64,000 bases of DNA, from contig JAWQUS010000022.1 of NCBI GenBank assembly GCA_036365455.1, forward strand, positions 2,232,001-2,296,000. The letters are read 5' to 3'. The translations under genes and the position numbers were made by a program. The number at the start of each line of letters is the position of its first letter. The first letter of the stretch is position 1. This stretch comes from Macrosoma leucophasiata (Eukaryota > Arthropoda > Insecta > Lepidoptera > Hedylidae). The notes beneath the pieces were generated by a model. It was not told where the DNA came from. It saw nothing but the letters and a program-made list of their open reading frames with translations, and ran no database searches. Shown one piece after another: positions 1 through 12,600 of the stretch.

Positions 1-44
1 TGAGGACGTGTACGAACTAGAGCCGAGCTCGCAACATCTCCTTT
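1..44 (-). mobile_element. MITE family with AAAGGAG ends, fragment cut by window edge
   Basis: This is the end of a MITE that continues left of the window. It matches the first 44 bases of the complete copies at 2777-3247 and 21807-22270, in reverse orientation, and ends with the terminal motif GCAACATCTCCTTT. It abuts the possible last exon of the dehydrogenase gene. Confidence 0.8.
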
Positions 45-45
45 G

Positions 46-114
46 GCATTAATCCTGAACGCAAGGCGTTTACGAAATCGAGGAGGTAGTTACAGATGCT
101 TATAATTTTTCAAA
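46..114 (-). pseudogene. Possible damaged last exon of the dehydrogenase gene
   Basis: On the minus strand a good acceptor (a pyrimidine-containing tract, then CAG at 115-117) is followed by a frame reading SLKNYKHL and then a stop. In another frame the same stretch reads YLLDFVNALRSGLM, which resembles the usual C-terminal helix of this dehydrogenase family (pattern ALRSG, then a short AK-type end). The phase (one base needed after AG) fits exon 8. The stretch stops exactly where the AAAGGAG-type MITE begins. I read it as the original last exon with a frameshift and a MITE at its end. The alternative is that the real last exon is beyond the left edge. The similarity is short and judged from memory of the family. 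Confidence 0.33.
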
Positions 115-147
115 CTGTTGTCAAACAAATGTCACTTTAGTCTGCCC

Positions 148-390
148 GGGGGTGCGACCGCCTATCGACATTGCTATTGTCGTTGTCATTGCTGTCAAAT
201 TTTCATGTCGATTTTTGTTTTAACTAAATAACAATAATCGAAATAATTTACCATTATCGCTTGTTTCTCACCCACGAAAGCAAGAAAATGATCAGATTAT
301 CAATACTGCTTTTAAAGGAGCTACAAATCGACATGAAAAATGACAGAAATGACAACGACAATAGCAACGTCGATAGGCGGTCGCACCTCT
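148..390. mobile_element. Foldback MITE with GGGTGCGACCGCCTATCGA ends
   Basis: Long inverted arms begin with GGGTGCGACCGCCTATCGA and end with its complement, enclosing about 120 bp of AT-rich sequence. A second copy is at 3791-4037 and arms or half copies are at 3726-3790 and 4485-4566. This copy interrupts another small repeat, whose halves are recognisable on each side (AGTCTGCCCG before it; GAAAAGCGACCG after it; compare the uninterrupted form at 9461-9545). Confidence 0.75.
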
Positions 391-569
391 GGCCCACGAA
401 GGTGAAAAGCGACCGACACGGGTTGATTTTAAAAACATTTTAGTTTAATATACGCGAGATAATTCCGTAAAAATACGCTCGTGTAGATCGCAAAAACATA
501 AGGACACATAATTTTATAAGTATTTTTATTTATTGTCATTATTTTCTAGTCTATTTAATTTCATATTAC

Positions 570-677
570 CTGGTGCCCATAGCCTTCAACCAGCCTAAAG
601 CTTTGGGAAAGCTGAACGGATTGATTTTCACTCCAATAATCGTCAATTCTCTTTCATAAATCATGAATGGGTTTAAT
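570..677 (-). CDS. Dehydrogenase exon 8
   Basis: The exon encodes residues 270-305, LNPFMIYERELTIIGVKINP and then FSFPKALGWLKAMGT, the conserved segment that follows the Rossmann domain. Acceptor ATTCCAG, donor AG/GTAATATG, phase 2. At least one more exon is needed to finish the protein. Confidence 0.85.
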
Positions 678-3600
678 CTGGAATAGAAAGAATGAGTTTA
701 AATATTCAAAGGCTAAACTAAATAGTTTGTACACCAGTCGTAACCTCTTATTGGTTAGAATCCCACTGCACAATATTTCGTTCATCCAGATATGCTGCAA
801 ACCTAATTTTTACGTATGTTTACATAGAGCAACGCGGCCCACCGGTCGCGGCGGACCGGAGGGGAGTAGCCATAGCGTGTATTACCGATGCAAAACAGTC
901 TGTCATTTTTTGCGGGAGGAAATGCGTGCGACACACACGCACACTACAAAAATCGTCTATTACTACGAAACTCACACCTTGACTTTAACAAATTACAGAA
1001 ACAATTTCACGCACACATTTAAACATCTAGGCGACAGGTATAGGCCCATTTTGGCTTGTACTTTGACAGAGGGGAAAGCCTGCATATGGCTACTCCCCTC
1101 CGGTGTTGCTCTATGTATGTTTATGATTTAGAGAATATATATCTACTAAGTTGCCTATTAAAATATGGCCGCTAGCATTTCATTAATTCAATTATTTTAT
1201 CTTTAACATCCAGCAACCCTTATTTGCGTCCGATTTAATTTGGCGAATAAATTGGCTACCGTATATCATAATAATGAGAAAAAATATCTTTAATTTGATA
1301 TACCTATAAATAATAAATGTACGTAAAAAGGCATCGATTCGGATCGTAAATATGTAGGGGCGGTCAAGTGCGCAACGCCAGCCGTAATTTTTCAGACCAT
1401 TTATACATTGCAGTGAAGTGGTCTATATTTTATTGAAAAAATAAGACAAAAAAGTTTTACCCAAAATTAAAAATACTGGCGACCATATTTTGATAGGCAA
1501 CCTAGAGGATTGGTCGCACGTAATTTTAATTTTAATATCTGAAGCGCGCATGGCCCAGCGGCTGGTGTAGATCGTAAGCGATCTGCTCGGTTAAGCACTA
1601 CGGGCGCGGTCGGGTAGTGTGATGGGTGACCGCTAGTGGCAAATTAAATGCGCGTTTCCGTGCTTCGGAGGGCACGTTAAGCCGTCGGTCCCGGTTGCTA
1701 TCGATGGACAGTAGACGTTAAACCTTCTCGGAGGCCTTATGAGCGGTTTGAAAACATCCGACAGTGGGTTGGCCACTAACCCACCCAACTCCACCAATCC
1801 GCATTGGAGCAGCGTGGTGGAGTAAGCTCCAGGCCTACACCCAAAAAGGGGAGAGACTCGTGCCCAGCAGTGGGACGTATAATGGGTTGCAATTATTATT
1901 ATTATATGTCTGGATGAACGAAATAATTCTACTGTGGGAGCCTAGCCTATTAGGAATTTAGAAATACACTTACAAAACCTGATGAGTGGGAGGGCAACAC
2001 CCAAACACCACATATTTACCGCCTTGTCTCATGAACTTGAATGTAACTTCCATTACCTTGCCGACACCTGTCAGTAAGAAAAAAAAATTTAACTTTTCTG
2101 TAAGATCTAAAAGTAAACAATAGACTTCAATCGAAATATCGATACGAAATATCCAATTTCTAAAATAGGTATCAAAAACGATATTTTTTAATTTTTTTAA
2201 AGATTCTTCTGTTGCTTTTAGCTGTTCCCACCACTTCGTCCCGCATAAATACTAAACAATAATTTTGTTAAATATTCTAAAAATACGTCTATGTTAACCG
2301 CATTCAACTCTGTTAAAAAGTTTTGAAGCAGTGCTTGAAGTAAATTTTCATTTACCATAACTTATTTTTTCCCTTAACCGATTTTGATGAAACAAACGTT
2401 TGAACGTGACAACGCTCCTAATTATATGTAGGTTATCCAATCCACCGCATTCAGATCCGTTGAATAGTTTCGAAGTTATAACGAATCAGACAGACTGGCA
2501 AAAATTAAACAAAAAAATTGGTTTCTGTTAACATTTTTTTTTACAATTTTTGTCTGCCTGTCTATCTGTCTGTCCGTCTGTCTGTTTGTCCTGGCTAATC
2601 TCGGAAACGGCTGGACCGATTTCGACGGGACTTTTACTGGCAGCTTATGTAATAAGGAGTAACTTACTGTTTTTTATACTAGCTGCGCCCACAACTTCGT
2701 CCGGATAGGTACTGAACAATTATAAATTCTCACGCGGACGAAGTCGCGGCCACAGCTAGTTTCAAATAATTATATGAAAGGAGATGTTGCGAGCTCGGCT
2801 CTGGTTCGTACACGACCTCAAAAAATGGGTAAATTAAAGAAGAATCCGAAAAAAATACAATTAATTTATTCAAGAATATATTTTAGAGTTACGACCACAT
2901 TTAATTCAAACGATTTCAACTAACTATGTTCAACATGGCGGCGATACAGCCGACGCTTGGGATCAATCGATTTCGAAAGTATTTAGAAAATGTTACTTTT
3001 TTCTCCAAGTACTATATAATCAAAATACAATTTAAAAAATGAAAATGTCAAAATGACATCGCCCGCCATATTCGCCATGTTGGTTTTGAGTTGCAATTCT
3101 AACTGCAAAGACTGTTTTGTAACTGCAAACAAAGCTAAATAAGTGATAATATGCAGTAATAAACGTTATTATATTGATTTTGCCTGTTTAATGATATTGT
3201 GTACAATACATGGCCGGAGGTCCATACATTTTTGCAACATCTCCTTTGAATAAGAAAGGTATTTAGGTGCTAACCTGTACAATCAACAATCATATCATAC
3301 AGTTGCTTCTCCTTATCCAAAACATCAGGCGTTACTAATCTAAATCCTGTATCTGAAATGAAAAAATGTAATAAATAATCAAATTATCTACCTACTCACA
3401 GCCCCACACAGCCATAAACCTGTGTCGTGGGTGCCGTTGTACACACACAACACATACACAAACATCCAGACCCGAAACAAATATCTGTATGTATGTATGT
3501 ATGTATCTTCACGCCAGGTCCCTAACGGGGTAGGCAGAGAGTGTAGAGCGCCAGACATCCCGGTTCTGACAAACCTCTCGTGCCTCGTCTACCTTCATCA

Positions 3601-6600
3601 TTCTCTTCATACATGCACGCCGATTCCTAAGACTTTTGACCCCACCATCAGACAGAACTCGACCTATTTGGTCAAATATCTCAAATATCACAAATATCTG
3701 TAGGCCATACAAATAATAGTCCCGGTGCAATTGACAATTTGACAGCAATGACTAATAACAATGCGAACAGCAATTTCGATAGGCGGTCGCACCCCAGGGG
3801 TGCTACCGCCTATCTGTATTGCTGCTGTCATTGTCATTGCTGTCAAATTTTCATGTCGGTTTGTAGCTCCTTTAAAAGCAGTAGTGATAATCTGATTGAT
3901 GTTCTCGCTTTCGTAGGTGATAAACAAGCGATAATGGTAGTATTTCGATTATTGTTATTTAGCTAAAGTAAAAATCGACTTTAAAATTTGGCAGCAATGA
4001 CAATGACGACAGCAATGTCGATAGGCGGTCGCACCCCAGAAGTATGTATGTATGTATCTTCACGCCAGGTCCCTAACGGGGTAGGCAGAGAGTGTAGAGC
4101 GCCAGACATCCCGGTTCTGACAAACTTCTCGTGCCTCGTCTACCTTCATCATTCTCTTCATAGATGCACGCCGATTCCTAAGACTTTTGACCCCACCATC
4201 AGACAGAACTCGACCTATTTGGTCATGGTAGGTCAGCCTTGGTCTTCCTGGGCCTCTGCAACCATCCACATTCGCATTGTATATCTGTTTAGTCATTCGC
4301 TCATTCGACATTCTTTCTATATGCCCGAACCATCGGAGCATGCCTTTTTTCATTTTTACACCGATACTATCATTCACACAAAGTCTCTTTCTTACATCTT
4401 CATTACGAACGCGATCGGTGAGTGATACACCGCAGATCTTGCGCAAAGATCTCATCTCGACCGCTAGATTATTTCGATTATTGTTATTTAGCTAAAGTAA
4501 AAATCGACTTTAAAAATTGACAGCAATGACAACGACGACAGCAATTTCGATAGGCGGTCGCACCCCAGAGGTCAAAATGCAAATGCGTTGCCACCCCTGA
4601 GACCTTAGTTGTTTTGTCTGTTAGTATCTTTGATGCCCCCGTAATAATTTTGCAGGTCCTTATAAAATACCAGCTGATTATATGCTCAGTTCGACGCAGA
4701 GTGCTCGGAGGTCGAAATATATTTACCTAAACCTTTGACTATCTCCAACCTAGCCTTGTTCATCTCAGAGACTGTTACGTCTCTATGCCCATGAAGATGG
4801 AGAGCTGTCACCCAGAGGTTACCTGAAAATGTATTATTAAATAAATAAAAGCGGCCAGGCCAATAAATAAAAGCGGCCAAGTGTAAATTGGACTCGCGTA
4901 CCAAAAGTTCTGTACCATTATCTATAAAAAGTTAGTAGTTGGAAGCCACCCTTATATCTATATACCTAATATTTATAAAAATCAATTGCTGTTAGTTAGT
5001 CTCGCTAAAACTCGAGAACGGTGAACCGATTTGACTTATTTTGGTTTTGAATGATTTTTGGAAGTCCAGGGAAGGTTTAAAAGGTAAGAAAATATGAAGC
5101 AATTCAAGGGAAATATTTACTATTTTATTAACCACAATTTTTAAGCTATTGCATAGCTTCTATCGAGGGCCTTGAGCGCGGGGACCGAATCCAGAAATGC
5201 CGTAACGAAAAAAAACCTCACGCTCCCCACTCCGACGGGCACGGAGGTGTGGCTTGAAGGCCGTCCATTGTCTAACGTCGTTTCTTTTCGGCAGTCTTCG
5301 ACACGGTGTTTGTGTGCGTGCATCTAGACGTATTGTACGACTCTACGAAGCTCGCACGAATCGAGACGAGCTGCTCCGAAATCGGACGTATACTTATGCA
5401 GCTGTCTATAAGTATTGTAAAATAATAAAAATATTTCAAACAATATTAACTTTTTATTTATTTAATAAAAGTCAAATCGGTCACCACGCTCAAAAAGTGT
5501 AACTTGAATTAATATCAAAGAAAAAAAGAAATACTGCATAAATAAAATAAATAAATAATTATAATTGCATAAGTTGATACAAAATGCTTTGCAATAGCTT
5601 TACCGCGGCAGTCCCCGAGTGCCACACGTCTTTTTATTTTCCCATACAAATAGTTCGTATCTATCAAACCTTTGACACATTATTTCATTCTGATTTTCTG
5701 AGGCAATACGAAGTTTCAGCGGTCGGGTCAGCTAGTTATATAATGATAATGGCAACCCTTGATACATCCCACTGCTAGGCACGAGTCTCACCCCTTTTTG
5801 GGGAAGGCCTGGAGCTTACTCCACCACGCTGCTTCAATGCGGGTTGGTGGAGATACGAATTAGTGGCCAACCCGCTGTTCGATGTTTTCAAACATCCATT
5901 ATGGGCAGGCATACGACTGCTATCTATCGATAGCAACCGGGACCGACGGCTTAACGTACTCTCCGAAGCACCGAAACGCGTATTTTGATTTGCCACTAGC
6001 GATCACCCATCACACACGCGACCGCGCCCGTAACGTATAAAGAGTAGATCGCAAATGAATGCTGCTGTGCTGCCGATATGCAATAAGAAAAATGGCTATG
6101 GAACCCTAAACAGAGGACTTACCAATAATACCAGCGCCTACAATAAGGATCTTACTGCCGACAGGTATCGGAGCTACACGGTCGTAGCCGTGAGACACGC
6201 AAGAGTAGGGCTCGCAAAGACCACCTGCAATACAAAAATGTATGGATGTCGCACCGTTCGTATTGTTAACGATCCGGGACTTACAGACAGGCTCGAACAT
6301 CTGAGCCTGTGCAGAGATATTGGTAGTCTGTGCGTGTTATACCGTCTCTACAATGGCGAGTGCTCTGTCGTACTGTTCGACATGGTGCCACCGTCTCTTT
6401 TTCTACACCGTACTACCCGCCGAAGAGAGAAGTTTCACCCTCACCGACTGGACACCTGGCAGTGCTCAACGGTGCGGTTTTCTCGTTCGTTTCTGCCCAT
6501 AACGTGAAAATTGTGGAACGAACTTCCCTCTGAGGTGTTTCCTCGGTGCTACAATATGGGGTTCATCAAAAATGGCGTCAAAAGAGTCCTTCAGGGCTGG

Positions 6601-9600
6601 CAGCGCGTTGGCAACTCCCCTGGTGTTGCAAATGTTCATAGGCGACGGTGACTACTTACCATCAGGTGGCCCGTCTGCTTGTCTGTCAACTTAATGATAT
6701 AAAAAAAAATGTATCTTCACGCCTTTAAAAAAAAACATGTATTTACAACCATTATGTATTTAGAACCATTATGTATGTTAGGAAACAAAATGTATTTATA
6801 AAACATAAAAAATATGATTGTTAAAATGTTTTTCATGTTAAAATTGTGTATGTAAACAAAGAAAAAAAAATGTTTTTTATGTGTAGTAGAAAATAAAGGC
6901 TGTTTTTATTTTATCTTCACGCCAAGTCCCTTACCGGGTAGGCAGAGAGTGTATGTGCTTCTTCGACATTCATCATTCTCTTCATACATACACGCCGATT
7001 CCTAAGACCTTTGACCCCACTCTCAGACAATATTCGACCCATTTGGTCATGTTAGGTCAGTCTTATGGTGAGATTCACAGACCGCACTACGACTTTACTT
7101 TCGAGCAAAGTTCGCTTCGAACTGTCAAAACCCATACATTTCTGACAGTTCTAAGCAGACTTTACTTTCGAGCAAAGTACGCTTCGAACTGTCAAAACCC
7201 ATACATTTCTGACAGTTCTAAGCATACTTTGCTCAAAGTAGAGTCGTAGTGCGGTCTGTGAATCTCACCATTAGTCTTCCTGGGCCTTTGCAACCATCCA
7301 CATTTGCATTGTACAAGAATGTGTTAATAAAAATAATTTTGTGGATTTCTCTAGCGTGTGCTTTGACAGAGAATATGTAATAATAATACGTATGTAATGG
7401 ACACTTCGACATCCCACCCGATTTCCCCGCCTCACCCTCTCGAGAGGCAGTTGAATAAACTTCAACTGTGAGCAAAGACATGAGGATAGGACATTATTGC
7501 CTATAACATTAAAATGGTCTAAAATAAATTAATGTAATAAAGAAAAATACCCACAATTTAGCTAAAATCCTTTATATCTGGTTCTATTGGATTTTTTCAT
7601 TTACTGCAACTTACCCAGTAGGTACCTCGGAGTTTGCTATTGTCCCCGGAGATGTCAAAAGGCTCGCCACCTGTTACAGGGGCCAAAACCGGCGAATCGT
7701 GGATGCATGTATGCTTAAATGCATGCATTTACCTCTGCCTACCCCTTCGGGAATTATAGGCGTGAAGTTACGTTTTTCTAAAATTCTCAGTATTTGCTCT
7801 TTATAATTTGAGAAAGTGGGCATGCTGCAAAGATTAAAAAGAGTCAGAAAAAGAAGACCACCTTGCTCAGTAGTGATTCCGTCAGGCAGCAAGAAAACCT
7901 GGTCCTGAGGACATAGCACGTACTCCGCCCAGCCGCCATCTCGACGTATGCCAATATTGCTATTGTTTTCGATGGTAGAAGAACAGTACTGGTAGTTGCC
8001 TTCGCGGCAAAAGTCGCAGAGGTTACATGTACTGGAAAGTACAAAGATATTATAGGAGTAGATTGACAATACACACGCTTTTCTATGAAAACTGCTTCAA
8101 CCATTAAGTGGGAGGAGCTTATGTTGGCGCGAAAATTTTCACCAATAAGGCGCGAGGCAAGCACAAATGACTTCACCTGATTAGTGTTTAAATCGCGCCA
8201 CAAAACGTCACAAAAATGGCGTATTATCAGTTCGTACACGAGTTTATAGACGTGAACACAGACCAATAACCAAGACGTGATTATACTACAGAATCGAGAT
8301 GTATGTAATTTTCCGTGTAAATGAGTTAGTTAGCTGGTAGTAGGGGAGACTAGGGTAATGGGAGCCATCGGGCAATGGGAGCGGTGGCGAATGAACTGAA
8401 CCTAGGCACTTTCGCGCGATCGTAAGTACTAGGCCATTTCCGTCAACCATCGAGAAGCTTCGCCTGACGCGCACAAGTCGATAATGCCATTCGTTTAGTC
8501 ACGGGAGAGAGATGTGTGTTTTTTGTTTCCCGCTTACAAAAAATTGCCGATTGCGTGTGCCAAGGTAAGCATGAACTTATATTCTTATTTAATTATGTTT
8601 ATGCATATGACAACCCTAGATCCATTAACTAACAGATCCAATTGGTGAAACTGTGATTGAAAGTAGAAAAACATATTTATATTATTACAATTCAAAATGG
8701 TGGTCAGCGGGCAATGGTAGCCTAAGCGTGGCTCTCAATACCCAATAGCTTTCATATTAATATTTTTGTGTTATTTTACACATAAATACATGTTCTATTT
8801 ATTTCAGATGCCACGTAAAAGGACTCGATCCACGATAAATTTGAAGAAAATAGATAAAAGAAAAATAAATATCATGGCTCCCATTTCCCATATGAGCGTT
8901 AATTGGCTCTCATTACCCTACACATGCGGGCAATGGGAGCGACTGACTTTTTTTGAAAAACCAATATTACCCCTAATTGCTATTACTTTATTTAATTATA
9001 ACTATGTTTAAAATATTCTTAATTAATCAAGGTATACCACCATAATAAAAAAATACAAGAAGGTTAACAATTGTGGTTTTTACGATAATTTTCCCTTAGT
9101 AGGCTCCCATTACCCTGGTCTCCCCTACTCCCTGTTTTGATGTGATATATTTGATAATGGACGATGTGATATTGTGTTTAACTTAAAAACCGGACAAGTG
9201 CGAGTTCGACTCGCGTAATGAGGGTTCCGTCATTTAAATAAATATTTTCAAAAATATTACAGATTTAAAATGCAGGGACGTAGCGGTTACGGTGGTACCG
9301 GCAGAGGGGGGTTATATTATTAAGAATTTTCGATTTTAATTGTAATCTATAGGCAAAGAACTATTTTCCACATTTTTATTTCAGTAGTTTTAATTTTAAG
9401 TTCAGTAGTTTTGATATGTTCTTAGGTTTTCGCGAGCTACACTCATTGAAATAATAGTCTGCCCGGGACCACGGAAGCTGAAAAGCGACCGAAACGTCGG
9501 GTTGATTTTAAAAATCATTTTAGTTTAATATACGCGAGATAAATTCAGTAGTTTTGGTGATAAGAGGGGGGGGGGGGGTGGTCAATTTTCGTCGTTTTTC

Positions 9601-12600
9601 TTATATAACTTCAAATTTGTTTATGCAAAAATTATAAAAAAAATATATCTGAGATGCTGACAACAATCTCTTTCATTTGATATGAAAGAGGTTGTTGTCT
9701 TTTTTTAAAATTTTCTGATATACCACCCGAACCCTCTGTTTAAAATTTATTATTATACCCCTGTTTAAAATTTATTATTTTACTTGACGTGTTCATCTTT
9801 GGGTCACCAATTCATTAAATTTCAACTCAATCGGTAGAGTAGTTTCAGGGGCTATGACAGACGGACAGACAGACAGACAGACGCACGAGTGATCCTATAA
9901 GGGTTCCTTTTAAGGTACGGAACCCTAAAAAGTAACAAAATTATGACTCGGTGATAAGTAATGCTATTGAGTGGTTTAGTTTGCTTTACTGTTCGGTTTT
10001 TACACCAAAAAACTTAACAATTTGGCATTTTAAACTTTTTTTTGTCACAAGGTTTCCGCTCGGCGGGCGAATGCAAAATGAATGGATGATGCTTGACGCG
10101 TCAGCGGTAACGGTCACCTGACCGTCCGCGAGTCTAAACGAACGCTCAGCGGCTGGTGCGTATTAGCAATCTAACTCCTCTAATATCTTTGGGAAAGTAA
10201 TACTTCTCAGTTCAATAGCTTTTTGAGATCCAGTGTTGGACGGAACTCGTAGAGGTAGGCATCGCAATTGGATATAGTTATGCCAAATTTTAACAACCCA
10301 CAAATTAATTCATATTTTTTTATGTAATGGAAGTGGCAAACAAGCCTGCAGTTTACATTGACGTTAAGTGATGACTGCAGCCTATAGACTCTAACACAAA
10401 GACCAAGGTTAAAATGCAGATGCGTTACCACTCTTGAGGCCTAAGGTGATATGCCTCTGTGCTGAAAATTGCAGCGCCGTACATTACCACCTGACCGGAA
10501 CACGATAGTGCTGAATACTACCATTTAGCGGCAAGTATATTAGGTAATGCGGTGGTGCCTACGCCCGCGAGCTCCGTCACTGGAGCTCTACCATCATAAC
10601 TTATGTATGTACCTATTTCAATAAATCTCACTTGTTAAAAAGTTGGATTTATTGGAATACCCCACTACACAGCAGACCATCCTCTTTCGGATAGCTTGCT
10701 GTATAGTAGTGTTGTGTGTGTAGTGTGGCAAATCCGTAGATGCTCATGTAGCTGCTCATGGGGCCCGTTCTCGGCGCGGTCGAATATAAAAATGTCTAGA
10801 ATTTGGTGTACAACTTCTTTAGGTTGTACAAATTCGTTAGGCTTGGGAACAACACTGGTCAAGCGACCAGTCGGACCTTTGGAGGACCCCAGAAGTGGAG
10901 GCTCGTGGCGGACCGCCCCTACCCCCCCTTAGTCCGCCACTGATAATTAGTCCAATTAATCTATCTGCCGCCAAATGGTTATGTTAAGAACTGTCCAGTT
11001 TTGGTTAAGTACAAATATAAAAAAGATAAAGATAAAAAACATGTATTTGACACACAGCGAGACACATAAAACAGACATAAAACGTAACAGGTAACAGAGA
11101 AAAGACAACACATTTTATAAAAATTAATACATACCTATACACGTAATATGTGTCTCACGGCTGCCAAAAAGGTGTCCTGTTCAGCAAATGTCAATATGAC
11201 AATAATAGAAACGCGCATGGCCCCGCAGCGGGTGTAGATCGTAAGCGATGGGTGTGTGATGGGAGACCGCTAGTAGGAAATTAAAAAAACGCGTTTCCGT
11301 GCTTCGGAGGGCAGTTAAGTCGTCGGTTCCGGTTGCTATTGATAGACAGCAATCGTTAAACCTTGTCGGAGGCCTTATAAGCGGTTTAAAAACATCTGAC
11401 AGCGAGTTCGCCACTAACCCATATCTCCGCAACCCGCATTGGAGCAGCGTGGTGGAGTAAGCTCCAGGCCTCCCCTCAAAAAGGGGGGTCCCCGTGTCTA
11501 GTAGTGGGACGTCTCATTTGCCATTATTATTATGGCAATAATATGCACGTCCCGGCTATGTCTCAAGGGAAAACAACTTGAGCTTCAGAGCTGCATCTTT
11601 CATCATGCTCCTGGAGGAAAGCTTCCCCTCCCCCGAAGATGCCTGAGCAGGCGGGTTAGTGATCGCAGTGGCGGTCGAAAGGACGGACGGACATGGCAAA
11701 ACTATTATGTTCTTTGTAGGCTTCAAACCATAAAATTTACCGAAAATATAAGCCTGTATTGCAAACTTACCGATTCGGGTCAACAACGACTTTTTGTCCA
11801 ACTTTGAAGATGGAAGCTTTGCCCACTTCGTGGATAACGCCACTGAACTCGTGGCCCAGTGGGATCGGGCGATCTTGCCTTGCTGGGAATTCACCCTGAA
11901 ATTGACGATAATGAATTTAACAAGTATAGTAATCATAATTTTGAACGATAAATTGATTTAAGTAGGTATATGGACGTAAAATGACCTAAATACGTTAATA
12001 CATTGTTGATAATATAAATGAGGAGTATGAAGACTAATAACACTCATATTCTAAGACGTTACTCGAAACATTCCTTCACTCACACTCAGCTGAGGATACT
12101 TTATGAGGACGCCTCGAAATCCATATTCTTAGTCGTATTTTGACAGTAACTCATGTGTACATTCACAAAGTCTTGAAAATCCATTTTTATAGAAATATGG
12201 TATTTAATTATATTTCCATACAGTTCCGACACGAAAAACTTATTGAGCGCAAGAATTTGGCGTAAAAGTAAATACTCCTCCTAAGTTTGACAGTTGCGCT
12301 CTTTCCTCAAACGGAGGCAGAATGTCGAGTTGACGTTATAAGTTACAACTAAGAATACCAATTCCATTGAGTGAGGTTGATTTAGGTCGAGGTTACGACT
12401 TAGAATATGGGTGTAACACTAGTGACTATGTAGGTTTTGTAAAGTCAACACACTAAAAAAATAAATAAAATTTATTAAGATGGTAATTTAGTATACTTAT
12501 TATAGTTTTTTGTATTATAGGTACATATCTACGACATTGTAATTATAAAAATAATCCCCACGTTGAAAAGTAGGAATGGGTGTCCCTCAGGGCTCAATAC

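Noticed and set aside
667..1131. 154-codon open frame
   Set aside because: It coincides with the foldback MITE at 823-1115 and overlaps the acceptor of dehydrogenase exon 8 on the other strand; no protein family is recognised.
1544..1660. A genuine 5S rRNA gene
   Set aside because: Only the 3' half of 5S is matched, the 5' half is unrelated, and the same head recurs with a SINE body.
8343..9125. A protein-coding gene starting MPRKRTRS at 8811
   Set aside because: Similarity is limited to a short basic N-terminus and the frame then enters the inverted-repeat motif; it is a transposon relic.
10665..10862. 65-codon minus-strand frame with a non-repetitive look
   Set aside because: It has no recognised domain and lies in an intron of the dehydrogenase. 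Splice sites that would join it to that gene are not present in the right phase.
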